Shown one piece after another: positions 37,404-45,496 of a DNA stretch of 64,000 bases (within the stretch, counting starts at the first letter, position 1; every line of letters begins with the position of its first letter). The notes under the pieces were generated by a model. That model saw nothing but the letters and a program-made list of their open reading frames with translations, ran no database searches and was not told the origin of the DNA. A program made the translations under genes and the position numbers. This DNA is from Actinomycetospora endophytica (GTDB lineage: Bacteria > Actinomycetota > Actinomycetes > Mycobacteriales > Pseudonocardiaceae): assembly GCF_021026375.1 (NCBI RefSeq), contig NZ_JAJNDB010000004.1, positions 1 through 64,000 of the forward strand, in the 5' to 3' direction.

Positions 37404-39554
37404 TCAGGCGTCGCGGGGCAGGCCGAGCACCCGCTCCGCGAGCACGTTGCGGGTGATCTGCGAGGTGCCGCCGCCGATGGTGGTGAACCGGCTCCGAAGG
37501 TAGAGCCAGCCGAAGTCCTCGTCCTCGTCCACGCCGGCCTCACCGAGCAGCCGCAGCCCGACGTCGGCGATCCGCTGGATCCGCTCCGAGTTGACGATCT
37601 TCGCGACGTTGGCCTCGGCCGCGGGCCCGGCGCCGGTCATCGCGCGCAGCAGCCGCCGTAGGTTGAGCGCCTCGACCGCCTGCTCCTCGGCGATCGCGTG
37701 GCCGACCTCGCGGGCGAACCCGGCGTCCTCGGGCCGGGTCCGGCGCCACAGGTCGAGCAGGGCCGCCGCGTTCACGGGGGAGCTGCGCTCGCCGATCGTC
37801 GTGCGTTCGTTGCCCAGCAGCGTCCGGACCACGCGCCAGCCGTCGTCGACGTCGCCGACCACGTCGCCGTCGGGGACGAAGACGTCGTCGAGGAACACCT
37901 CGTTGAAGCTCGTGTCGCCGAAATCGCTCGCGGTGGGCCGCGCACCGCCGACGATCTCCCGCAGCGGCCGCACCGTGATCCCGGGCGCGGCCATGTCGAC
38001 GATCATCAGCGAGATCCCGGCGTGCTTGGGCTTGTCCGGATCGGTCCGCACGGTCGCGAGGCCGTGGGTCGCGGTGGCGGCGTGGCTCGTCCAGACCTTC
38101 TGCCCGGACAGCAGCCAGCCACCCTCGGTCCGGACCGCCCGGGTCCGGACGGCGGCCGCGTCGGACCCGGCGTCGGGCTCCGAGGACAGCTGGCACCAGG
38201 TCACCGTCCCGCGCAGCGAACCCGGCAGGTACCGCGCCGCCTGGTCGGCGGTGCCCTGCTGGCCGATGGTCATCGGCACCCAGGGCACGTCGATGACCCG
38301 GCGGGGGAGCGCCTTCGCCTCCTGCTTGACCACGTACTGGGTCAGTGTGTCGGCGTCGAGCCCGTAGGGCCGCGGCCACTCGGGCATGAGGTGGCCGGAC
38401 GCGGCGAGCGCCTCTGCCTGCTCGTCGACCGGGAGCGAAGCGATGCGCGCCACCAGCTCACGGGCCCCGGCGCGGACATCCGCTGCTTCCGGCGGGAGCG
38501 GCACCTCCCGGGCGCGGTCCACACCCCCGGCCGCCCGAGCGGCGACGTCGGCATCCGCCTGCCCGCCCGGGTCGAACACCGCCGCGAGCATCCCCGCGCG
38601 ACGCAGGTAGAGGTGGGCGGGGTGGTCGAAGGTGAAGCCGATCCCGCCGTGGACCTGGATGTTCGTCTCGGCGCAGGTCCGGAACGCGGGGAGGGCGACG
38701 GCGGCCGCCACGGCGGCGTCGAACGCGGCCCGTTCCTCGTCCGCGCCGGTGGGCCGGGCCGCGTCCCAGGTGGCCGCGGCGGCGGTCTCGGCGGCCACGA
38801 GCATGTCGGCGCACAGGTGCTTCACCGCCTGGAACGAGCCGATCGTGCGGCCGAACTGGCGGCGGATCTTCGCGTAGTCGACGGCCGTCGCGGTGACAGC
38901 GGCCGCCCCGCCCGCGGCCTGGGCCGAGGCCAGTACCCGGCCGACGCGCAGCGCGAGAGCGGCACCGCCGGGGAGCACCTCGCCGGCGTCGTGGGCGACC
39001 CCGGAGCAGCGCACCCGACAACCACCGGAGCTGCGGTCGAGCACCGTGACCGGCTCGCGCGTGGTCCCGGCGCGGTCGGCGTCGACGACGACGAGGTCGG
39101 GTCCGCGCCGCAGCAGCAGCACGTCGGCGACCGTCCCGCCGAGGACGAACCCGGCGTCCCCGTCGAGCGTTCCGGAGCCGCCGAGGGCCGTCGCGGCCAC
39201 GCGCTCCCCGCTCCCCAACGACGGCAGCAGCCGCTCGCGCAGCGCCGGCGACCCGAGCGCGTCGATCACCGCGGACGACAGCACCGTCGCCAGGAACGGA
39301 CCCGGCGCGCAGTGCTCGCCGACGGCCTCCATCACCAGGCACGCCTCGAACAGCCCGGCGCCCGCCCCGCCGACGTCCTCGCCCAGGTGCAGCGCCAGCC
39401 ACCCCTGTTCGGCGGCCTCGGGCCACAGCGCGGGCAGCGTCTCCTCGGGCGCGTCGAGGGCCGCGTGCGCGGCGGGCAGCGCCTTCATCCGCTCCAGCGC
39501 GCGACCGAGGACCGCCCGGAACGCGACGTGCTCCTCGTCGACGGCGATCGTCAT
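37404..39554 (-). CDS. Fused double acyl-CoA dehydrogenase, reduced half first (FadE34-like)
   Basis: A 716-residue fusion. Residues 1-330 form the reduced unit with KIRRQFGRTIGSFQAVKHLC and VHGGIGFTFDHPAHLYLRRA. Residues 345-716 form the full unit with QLSSEPDAGSDAAAVRTRA, LSGQKVWTSHAATA and the GGGTSQITRNVLAERVLGLP end. Order and length match mycobacterial FadE34, which acts on steroid side-chain or related CoA esters as a fused heterodimer. The ATG at 39554 overlaps the stop of the interrupted CoA-transferase gene. The insertion sequence upstream may lower its transcription. Confidence 0.87.
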   Translation of the reverse strand: MTIAVDEEHVAFRAVLGRALERMKALPAAHAALDAPEETLPALWPEAAEQGWLALHLGEDVGGAGAGLFEACLVMEAVGEHCAPGPFLATVLSSAVIDALGSPALRERLLPSLGSGERVAATALGGSGTLDGDAGFVLGGTVADVLLLRRGPDLVVVDADRAGTTREPVTVLDRSSGGCRVRCSGVAHDAGEVLPGGAALALRVGRVLASAQAAGGAAAVTATAVDYAKIRRQFGRTIGSFQAVKHLCADMLVAAETAAAATWDAARPTGADEERAAFDAAVAAAVALPAFRTCAETNIQVHGGIGFTFDHPAHLYLRRAGMLAAVFDPGGQADADVAARAAGGVDRAREVPLPPEAADVRAGARELVARIASLPVDEQAEALAASGHLMPEWPRPYGLDADTLTQYVVKQEAKALPRRVIDVPWVPMTIGQQGTADQAARYLPGSLRGTVTWCQLSSEPDAGSDAAAVRTRAVRTEGGWLLSGQKVWTSHAATATHGLATVRTDPDKPKHAGISLMIVDMAAPGITVRPLREIVGGARPTASDFGDTSFNEVFLDDVFVPDGDVVGDVDDGWRVVRTLLGNERTTIGERSSPVNAAALLDLWRRTRPEDAGFAREVGHAIAEEQAVEALNLRRLLRAMTGAGPAAEANVAKIVNSERIQRIADVGLRLLGEAGVDEDEDFGWLYLRSRFTTIGGGTSQITRNVLAERVLGLPRDA

Positions 39555-40002
39555 CGTGCCTCCTCCGCGATCGGCAGGGCGGGCGGTTCGGGGAGGTCCG
39601 ACGCGGACGGGCGCAACGCCCCGGCGATCGGCAGCGGCACCGCCGGCAGGGTCGCGCCCCTACCCGTCGTCGTGACCTGGTGGGCGAGCACCCCGCGCGC
39701 GACGACCTGCTCGTCGGCCACCGCATCGGCCAGGTCCCGCGGCCACTGCCCGGCGGCGCCGCCGGCCACGCCCCAGTAGACGAAGGTCAGCAGGTTCTCG
39801 GCCATCGCGACGTCGAGGTGCGCGCCCACGCCGGTCCGGTGCCGCCGCAGCAGTGCCAGCAGGATGTTCACGACGGCGGGGTAGGAGCCGCCGCCGATGT
39901 CGGCCCACGTCGTCGCGGGCATCGGGGGAGCGCCGTCGGTGCCGTGGACCAGCGAGAGTAAGCCCAGTTCGGCGGCGAAGTTGAGGTCGTGGCCGGCCGC
40001 CT

Positions 40003-40010
40003 GAGCCTTC
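40003..40010. repeat. Target site duplication, left copy
   Basis: GAGCCTTC directly abuts the left end of the insertion sequence and is repeated at 41457-41464. Confidence 0.88.
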
Positions 40011-41456
40011 GGTAGCGTGGCGTTGCGTTGAACTTCGAAGATCTTGCAGTAGAGATCGATGGGTCGGTCTCGCTGTGAGGAGTGCTCGCGATGCCCACGA
40101 TCTCTGTCACGCTCTGTGCCGAGGTTCCCGAGCTCGCTGAGGGCCCGGGCGCCTTGAGCTGGTCGATGGTCGAGGCGTGGGCGGTGGCGATGCGTGAGGA
40201 GGTTCCGGCCGCGGCGCTGGCGGTGTCGTTGGAGCAGGTCCAGGACCAGCTCATCGACCGTGTGTGCGGGCCCCGCTGGCTACCGGTGCGGGGTCTGCCC
40301 GCGCCGTTCGGCTGCCCGGGATGCGGAGTCATGCAGGACTTCGCCCGCAAGGGCAAGCGCACCCGTGCTCGCCGGGTCGACACCTCGGTCGGGGTGGTGC
40401 GGCTGCAGCTGGCCAACGTGGGTTGCCGCGACTGCGGCCGGGTGTTCGCGCCGCTGCTGTTGATGCTCGATCTGACCGGGCGGCGTCGCACCGACCGGCT
40501 GGCGGTCGACCTGGCCGAGCTGGCCAGCCAGATGTCGTTCGCCCGAGCCGGGGCGGTGGCCCACAGCTTCGGGGTCCCCGCCTCGCCCGGCCGCGCCCAC
40601 CAGGCCGTCGCGGACATCGCTCCCCGGCTCGCCTCGGTCGGGCGAGTGGAGCTCGGTGGCCCCTCGCGCGCCGCGGTGGTCGTGCTCGATGGCACCGGGG
40701 TCCGCGCGGGGCGTCGACGCCTGGGCGTGAACACCAACATCGCCCTCGGGCTCAGCGCGCGCAGCGGGCCGCGTCGCCGGCGACGCGCCCAGACCGCGCT
40801 GCTCGGGCTGACCGTCGATCAACCCTGGTCGGCCATGGCGACCCAACTCGCCGCGCTCGAGACGCCGACGATGGTGGTCGTCGACGGCGAACTCGCGGTC
40901 ACCCGCGTCGCGGAGCTGACCTGGCCCGATGTCCCGATCCAACGCTGCTGGTGGCACCTGGCCCGCGCGCTGCGCTGGGCGCTCTACGCCGACAAAGCAC
41001 CTCATCGCTGGTCCCGCGACAAGCGCGGCGAGCTCACCGAGCTGTTGCGCAGCACCGCCCGGGAACACCTGACTCACGCCCAGGCCCTGGCCCGCTACGA
41101 CGCCTTCGTCGACTCCGTGCGCGCCGAAGACCACCACGCCGCCCTGGAACTGCTCACCGGCGCCCGCGACCAGGTCTTCACCTGCCTGCAACCAGGCATC
41201 CGACACGACCTGAGGCGTCTCGGCGGCCCCGAGCTCGGCAGCGGCCTGCTCGAACGCGTCATGCGCGAACTCAACGCCCGCACCGACATCGGCGGCAGCC
41301 GTTGGTCGGTCGACGGGCTCCGCGACCTGATCACCATCCAGCTCACCCGCATGACCCACCACCCAGCGTGGACCACACTGCGCCAGTCAACCCATCCGCC
41401 GAACCCCATCGACTTCAAGATCAATCACCTGAAGTTCAACGCTGGCTGACGCTACC
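40011..41456. mobile_element. Insertion sequence, 1446 bp, one transposase gene
   Basis: The terminal inverted repeats begin GGTAGCGT at both ends. After six unlike bases the next 12 bases are again identical (GCGTTGAACTTC), so 20 of the outer 26 bases pair. An exact 8-bp direct repeat, GAGCCTTC, flanks the element, and joining the flanks restores a reading frame. One transposase gene fills it. The 8-bp duplication and the GG-terminal repeats fit ISL3 or ISH6-like elements; the transposase C-terminus looks closer to the latter. Family placement is tentative. Confidence 0.9.
40091..41449 (+). CDS. DDE transposase with zinc-finger N-terminus (ISH6- or ISL3-like)
   Basis: A 452-residue transposase. 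An N-terminal zinc finger is formed by CPGCG (near residue 75) and CRDCG (near 115). DDE-type acidic residues are placed as VVVLDGTGVRAG, TMVVVDGELAV and the final Glu-containing LLERVMRELNARTD, followed by IGGSRWSVDGLRDLI. The catalytic region includes the RCWWHLARALRWALY His pair. The start is ATG 40091, because GAGGAG at 40077-40082 is well placed for it while a GTG at 40082 overlaps that site. The gene ends seven bases before the right end of the element and looks intact. Confidence 0.88.
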   Translation: MPTISVTLCAEVPELAEGPGALSWSMVEAWAVAMREEVPAAALAVSLEQVQDQLIDRVCGPRWLPVRGLPAPFGCPGCGVMQDFARKGKRTRARRVDTSVGVVRLQLANVGCRDCGRVFAPLLLMLDLTGRRRTDRLAVDLAELASQMSFARAGAVAHSFGVPASPGRAHQAVADIAPRLASVGRVELGGPSRAAVVVLDGTGVRAGRRRLGVNTNIALGLSARSGPRRRRRAQTALLGLTVDQPWSAMATQLAALETPTMVVVDGELAVTRVAELTWPDVPIQRCWWHLARALRWALYADKAPHRWSRDKRGELTELLRSTAREHLTHAQALARYDAFVDSVRAEDHHAALELLTGARDQVFTCLQPGIRHDLRRLGGPELGSGLLERVMRELNARTDIGGSRWSVDGLRDLITIQLTRMTHHPAWTTLRQSTHPPNPIDFKINHLKFNAG

Positions 41457-41464
41457 GAGCCTTC
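41457..41464. repeat. Target site duplication, right copy
   Basis: GAGCCTTC directly follows the right end of the insertion sequence, identical to 40003-40010. Confidence 0.88.
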
Positions 41465-41882
41465 GGCCCGTCCTGGCCGTAGCCGGTGATCGAGCAGTAG
41501 ACCAGTCCCGGGTGGGCATCCCGCAACGCGCCGGCGCCGAGCCCCAGCCGGTCCATCACCCCGTGCCGGAACCCCTCGACGACGACGTCGGCGGTGGCCG
41601 CCAGCTGGCGGGCCCGCGCGGCGCCGGCGACCGACTTCAGGTCGAGCGCCACCGAGCGCTTCCCGGCGTTGAGCAGCGTGAACCGGATCGAGGACCCGTC
41701 GGCGGCGAACGGCGGCATGTGCCGCATCTCGTCGCGGTGCGGGGCGCGCTCGACCTTGAGCACATCGGCGCCCTGCTCGGCGAGCATCACCGTCGCGAGC
41801 GGGCCGGGCAGCAGCGTCGTGAAGTCGAGGACCCGCACGCCGTCGAGGGCTCCGCCGGTCGACGGGGCCGGGTCGAGCCAGG

Positions 41883-44000
41883 TCATCGGCCCTCCCCCTC
41901 GGCCCCGGTCGAGTCGACCCAGGTCAGCAGCACGTCGACGGCAGCGCTGCGCCCCGGGACGCTGGACACGAGGAACGGGTTGACGTCGGCCTCGAGCAGC
42001 CGGCCCCGGTGGTCGAGGGCCGCGTCGGAGAGCGCGACGACGGCGTCGACCAGGTCGTCGACACACGCTGTCGGTCGGCCACGGGCCCCGTCGAGCAGCG
42101 GGAAGCCCTTCAGACTCCGGATCATCCGCGCGGCCTGATCGCGGTCGATCGGCGGCAGGCCGAACGCGACGTCGCCGAGGGTCTCCACGAACACCCCGCC
42201 CAGCCCGACCATGACCACCGGGCCGAACGTCGGGTCGTCGGAGAGCCCGAGGACGGTCTCCACGCCGTCGAGCATCGGCTGGACGACGACGTCGCCGACG
42301 CCGTTCCGGTCCCGGATGGCGGCGAGATCGCGGTAGGCCTCGGTCAGCGCCACCGGATCGGCGAGACCGGCGCGGACGAGGCCGTGCTCGGTCTTGTGGG
42401 CGTCGCCGGTGCCCTCGAGCTTGGCCACCACCGGCCACCCGAGCGCGCCCGCCGCCGCCCGCGCCTCGTCGTCGTCGGACACCGTCCGGGACTCGACGAA
42501 CGGGATGCCGGGGAGCCGCCCCGCCGCAGCGGGGCCGGTCTCGACGACGACGGCCCGCGTCGGGTTGTCCGGCGGTCGGGCCGGCTCGTGGTGGGTGGCG
42601 GCACCGACCCGGGCGGGCGCGGCGGCCGCGATGGCGTCGACCGCGTCGATCGCCAGCGGCTCGACCGGGATGCCCGCCGTGCGCAGCTCCTTCTCCGCCT
42701 CGGCGTTCGCGAGCCCGGTGATGATCAACGGCTTCCCGTGGGCCGCCCCGACCCGGACGATCGCAGGGACGAAGACGTCGCTGATGTGCTTCGCCTGCAG
42801 CATGTACGCGAAGCCGAGTACGGCGCTGTGGACCTCGGCCCGGCCCAGCACGTGGTCGAGCACCGCTTCGAGCAGGTCCGGGCGGCTGCCGATCTGCCCG
42901 GTGAGGTCGAGCGGGTTGTCGAACCGCGCGGCGGGCAGCGCCTCGGCCGCCGTGGGGTCGGGCGGCGGCGGGAGCGGCGGGACGTCGAGGTCGCGCTCGA
43001 CGCAGAGGTCGGTCAGCAGCGTGGCGACCCCGCCCGAGAGGCTGAACACCGCGACCCCACGCCCCTGCGGGACACACCCGGCGTCGTAGCACCGCAGGGC
43101 CGCGAGGAACTCGTGCTCGTCGCGGGCGCGGAGCACGCCGTGCTGGCGGAACACCGCGTCGTAGACCTCGTCGCTGCCGGCCAGCGCGCCGGTGTGCGAG
43201 GCGGCGGCCCGCGCTCCGGCCTCCGAGGTCCCGATCTTGAGGGCGACGACGGGCGTGCCCTGCTCCTGCGCGGTGGCGAGCGCGCGGCGCACCCGGTTGC
43301 CGTCGGCGAACCCCTCCGTGATCAGTCCGATGACCGAGACCCCGGGGTCGTGGGCCATCATCGCGAGGCAGTCGGCGACGTCGACGTCGGCCTCGTTCCC
43401 GGGGTCGACCACCCATCGGTAGCCGATCCCGCGGGCCTTCGTGACGGCCGCGCCCAGGTAGCCGGCGAGCCCGCCGCTCTGGCTGACCACCGCGACCGAG
43501 CCCGGCCCGGGCAGCGCGCCGAGCGCGACGTCGGTGGCGAACGTGGCGAACAGGCCGCGCGCCGGGTGGCGGACGCCCGCGGAGTTCGGGCCCATCAGCG
43601 TCACTCCGGTCTCCCGGGCCGCGTCGGCGAGCTCGGCCTCGAGTGCCGCGCCGGCCGGGCCGGACTCCCGGAACCCCGCGGCCATGCAGATCGCGGTCCG
43701 GCCGCCGCGGGCCGCTAGCTCGCGGACGGCCTCCGTCGTGTGGGCGGCGTCGACGGCGATGACGGCGAGGTCGGGGACCTCGGGGAGCGCGGCGATCGAG
43801 GGGTGGCAGGGCAGGCCGTGCAGTTCCGTGACGCGCGGGTTGACCGGGAGCAGCGTCCCGTCGTACCCGCCGTCGACGAGGAAGCGCAGCACCCGGGCGC
43901 CGACGCGTTCGGGCCGCGAGCTCGCGCCGACCACGGCGATCGAACGGGGGTGGAACAGCGGCTCCAGGCGCGGGTCGACCGGGAGCGGCTCGACGGTCAT
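41883..44000 (-). CDS. Acetyl-CoA synthetase (NDP-forming) type acyl-CoA synthetase, fused subunits
   Basis: A 705-residue protein with the alpha-beta fusion of NDP-forming acyl-CoA synthetases. In order there is an N-terminal CoA-binding Rossmann domain (FHPRSIAVVGASSRPERVG), a succinyl-CoA-synthetase-like middle (VSQSGGLAGYLGAAV, ASHTGALAGSDEV) and a C-terminal ATP-grasp domain (GWPVVAKLEGTGDAHKTEHG, then MVGLGGVFVETLGDVAFGLPP). It would make or use an acyl-CoA with ATP or ADP. No GNAT acetyltransferase domain is present, so a protein-acetylase (Pat) role is unlikely. ATG 44000 overlaps the MaoC stop; the end overlaps the split CoA-transferase. Confidence 0.87.
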   Translation of the reverse strand: MTVEPLPVDPRLEPLFHPRSIAVVGASSRPERVGARVLRFLVDGGYDGTLLPVNPRVTELHGLPCHPSIAALPEVPDLAVIAVDAAHTTEAVRELAARGGRTAICMAAGFRESGPAGAALEAELADAARETGVTLMGPNSAGVRHPARGLFATFATDVALGALPGPGSVAVVSQSGGLAGYLGAAVTKARGIGYRWVVDPGNEADVDVADCLAMMAHDPGVSVIGLITEGFADGNRVRRALATAQEQGTPVVALKIGTSEAGARAAASHTGALAGSDEVYDAVFRQHGVLRARDEHEFLAALRCYDAGCVPQGRGVAVFSLSGGVATLLTDLCVERDLDVPPLPPPPDPTAAEALPAARFDNPLDLTGQIGSRPDLLEAVLDHVLGRAEVHSAVLGFAYMLQAKHISDVFVPAIVRVGAAHGKPLIITGLANAEAEKELRTAGIPVEPLAIDAVDAIAAAAPARVGAATHHEPARPPDNPTRAVVVETGPAAAGRLPGIPFVESRTVSDDDEARAAAGALGWPVVAKLEGTGDAHKTEHGLVRAGLADPVALTEAYRDLAAIRDRNGVGDVVVQPMLDGVETVLGLSDDPTFGPVVMVGLGGVFVETLGDVAFGLPPIDRDQAARMIRSLKGFPLLDGARGRPTACVDDLVDAVVALSDAALDHRGRLLEADVNPFLVSSVPGRSAAVDVLLTWVDSTGAEGEGR

Positions 44001-44452
44001 GCCTGCGGGTCCCGCTTCATCAGGAAGACGCGGGTGCACTCGCACACGACCTCGTCGTGCTGGTTGAGCCCCTCGTGACGGGCGGTGACGATGCCGGCCG
44101 CCGGGTTCGACCGGGACTCCCGCTTCTCGACGACGGTGGTGCGCGAGCGCAGCGTGTCGCCGTGGAAGACCGGCTTCGGGAACGTGATGTCGGTGAAGCC
44201 GAGGTTCCCCAGCGTCGTCCCGAGGGTCATGTCGTAGACCGGCATCCCGCAGACCAGCCCGAGGGTGAAGACGCTGTTGACGATGCGGGTCCCGAAGTTC
44301 GTGTCCTTCGAGGACTCCTCGTCCATGTGCAGCGGCTGCGGGTTCATGGTCAGCGCCGAGAACCAGGTGTTGTCGGACTCGGTGATCGTCCGCCGCAGCG
44401 GGTGATCCAGGGTCTCCCCGACGACGAACTGCTCGTAGTACATCCCGGCCAC
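43997..44452 (-). CDS. MaoC-family dehydratase (single hotdog)
   Basis: A 151-residue hotdog hydratase. The N-terminus reads YYEQFVVGETLDHPLRRTIT. The active-site region DNTWFSALTMNPQPLHMD keeps the His in the PLH position but has Asn-Pro-Gln in place of the usual Asp-x-Asn-Pro. Relatives are annotated as mesaconyl-CoA or itaconyl-CoA hydratases and often lie beside CitE-like lyases, as here. The GTG at 44452 is preferred, because AGGAG is seven bases upstream; ATG 44443 is the alternative. It is the second gene of the operon from 45362. Confidence 0.85.
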   Translation of the reverse strand: MAGMYYEQFVVGETLDHPLRRTITESDNTWFSALTMNPQPLHMDEESSKDTNFGTRIVNSVFTLGLVCGMPVYDMTLGTTLGNLGFTDITFPKPVFHGDTLRSRTTVVEKRESRSNPAAGIVTARHEGLNQHDEVVCECTRVFLMKRDPQA

Positions 44453-44468
44453 GTCAGCGCTCCTCTCG

Positions 44469-45362
44469 TCAGTCCCGGCTCGCGGAGGCGACGATCGCCC
44501 GCGCGGTCTTCGCGTGCGCCGCGTCGATGTGCTGGCCGCGGTAGTCGACCGAGGCGGCACCACCGGCGGCCGCCTCCTCGAAGGCGGCGACCATCCCGCG
44601 GTAGAACTCGATCTCCGCCGCGTCCGGCCCGTAGATCTCGTGGACCGGCGCGACGTGGTTCGGGTGGATGAGCATCTGGCCGTCGTAGCCGAGGTCGCGC
44701 TGGGCCTGCGCGAAGCTGCGCAGCCCGTCGAGGTCGGCGATGTCCTGCCACATCCCGCAGACCGCGAATGCGTGCCCGGCGGCCCGCGACGCGAGCAGGA
44801 TCCGGCTGCGCAGGTAGAGCGTCTCGTGGCCCTCGAGGGAGAAGCGGTAGCCGAGCGAGCGAGCGGTGTCGGCGTCGCGGGCGGTGGCGCCGACCAGCGC
44901 GGTCATGCGCGGGGAGGCGCTCGCGATCTCCTCGCAGTGCGCCATGCCCGGCGCGGTCTCCAGCGAGGCGAGGAACGCGGTGGAGCCGATCTCGACGCCG
45001 TTGCGGTGCTCGGCGTGGGTGACCAGGGCGTCGTAGCGGATGACGTCGTCGCGCCCGTCGAGCTTGGGGAGCACCAGGCCGGTGAGGCCGGGCCGGACCA
45101 GGGCCTCGACGTCGAACCCGACGTGCTCGGAGTGCAGGTCGTTCGGCCGGCCCCAGAACGCCGTGCCGCTGGTGCCGGCGTGGGTGCGGAGGGACTCGAC
45201 GACGGCGTCGCGGGCCTCGGCCTTCGCGGACTCGGCGACGGCGTCCTCGAGGTCGAGGATCACCGCATCGGGGCCGGCCCGCAGCGCCTTCTCGACCCAC
45301 GACGGGCGCTGGCCGGGCACGAACAGCATCGAGCGGTACGGCCGGATCACACGCGCCTCCAC
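44469..45362 (-). CDS. CitE-like CoA-ester lyase (HpcH/HpaI family)
   Basis: A 297-residue TIM-barrel lyase. It shows SMLFVPGQRPSWVEKAL, VILDLEDAVAES (metal Asp), LASLETAPGMAH (metal Glu) and the C-terminal GQMLIHPNHVAPVHEIYGP. It should cleave a 3-hydroxyacyl-CoA such as citramalyl-CoA into acetyl-CoA or pyruvate-type products. Together with the next genes (MaoC, acyl-CoA synthetase, CoA-transferase) it forms a plausible route for a C4-C5 dicarboxylic acyl-CoA. The GTG start at 45362 has GAGG just upstream, and the GntR-type operator lies 9 bases away. Confidence 0.88.
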   Translation of the reverse strand: MEARVIRPYRSMLFVPGQRPSWVEKALRAGPDAVILDLEDAVAESAKAEARDAVVESLRTHAGTSGTAFWGRPNDLHSEHVGFDVEALVRPGLTGLVLPKLDGRDDVIRYDALVTHAEHRNGVEIGSTAFLASLETAPGMAHCEEIASASPRMTALVGATARDADTARSLGYRFSLEGHETLYLRSRILLASRAAGHAFAVCGMWQDIADLDGLRSFAQAQRDLGYDGQMLIHPNHVAPVHEIYGPDAAEIEFYRGMVAAFEEAAAGGAASVDYRGQHIDAAHAKTARAIVASASRD

Positions 45363-45371
45363 CTCAAGGTA

Positions 45372-45384
45372 CCTGATATATCAG
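45372..45384. promoter_or_regulatory. GntR-type operator candidate, site 3
   Basis: CCTGATATATCAG, with its perfect 12-base palindrome at 45373-45384, is nine bases upstream of the first gene of the operon that runs from 45362 down to 35765. Confidence 0.75.
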
Positions 45385-45424
45385 ACACTGGACTCTGCTC
45401 CCGTCCGGCTGCCGTTGTCAACTG

Positions 45425-45496
45425 GGTGCGCTCCGCGCTCGTGAGCAGTAATTGCTGCTCTGGCCTCAATTACTGCTCACGAGCGCGGAGCGCACC
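45425..45496. repeat. Long perfect inverted repeat (type C)
   Basis: Perfect 30-bp arms at 45425-45454 and 45467-45496 (arm GGTGCGCTCCGCGCTCGTGA followed by GCAGTAATTG) with a 12-base loop. The right arm ends on the last base of the SDR stop codon. The AT-bearing inner part (AGTAATTG) is unusual for this DNA. It differs from families A and B in sequence. A strong terminator for the P450 operon is the likely role. Confidence 0.85.

Larger units (their letters stand above)
39551..41886 (-). pseudogene. CaiB/BaiF CoA-transferase gene split by an insertion sequence
   Basis: The N-terminal part (41886 to about 41457) reads MTWLDPAPSTGGALDGVRVL to GYGQDGPKA. The C-terminal part (about 40010 to 39551) continues QAAGHDLNFAAELGLLSL. 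Removing the element and one 8-base target copy restores the frame exactly (PKA-QAAG), so the insertion is the disrupting event. The rebuilt protein has only 293 residues, with a likely catalytic Asp178 in WADIGGG. The middle region of ~90 residues normally found between the AMAENLL segment and the C-terminal helix is missing (AGQWPRDLADAVADEQ), so an internal deletion also exists. The gene overlaps both neighbours in the operon as ATGA. Confidence 0.88.
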
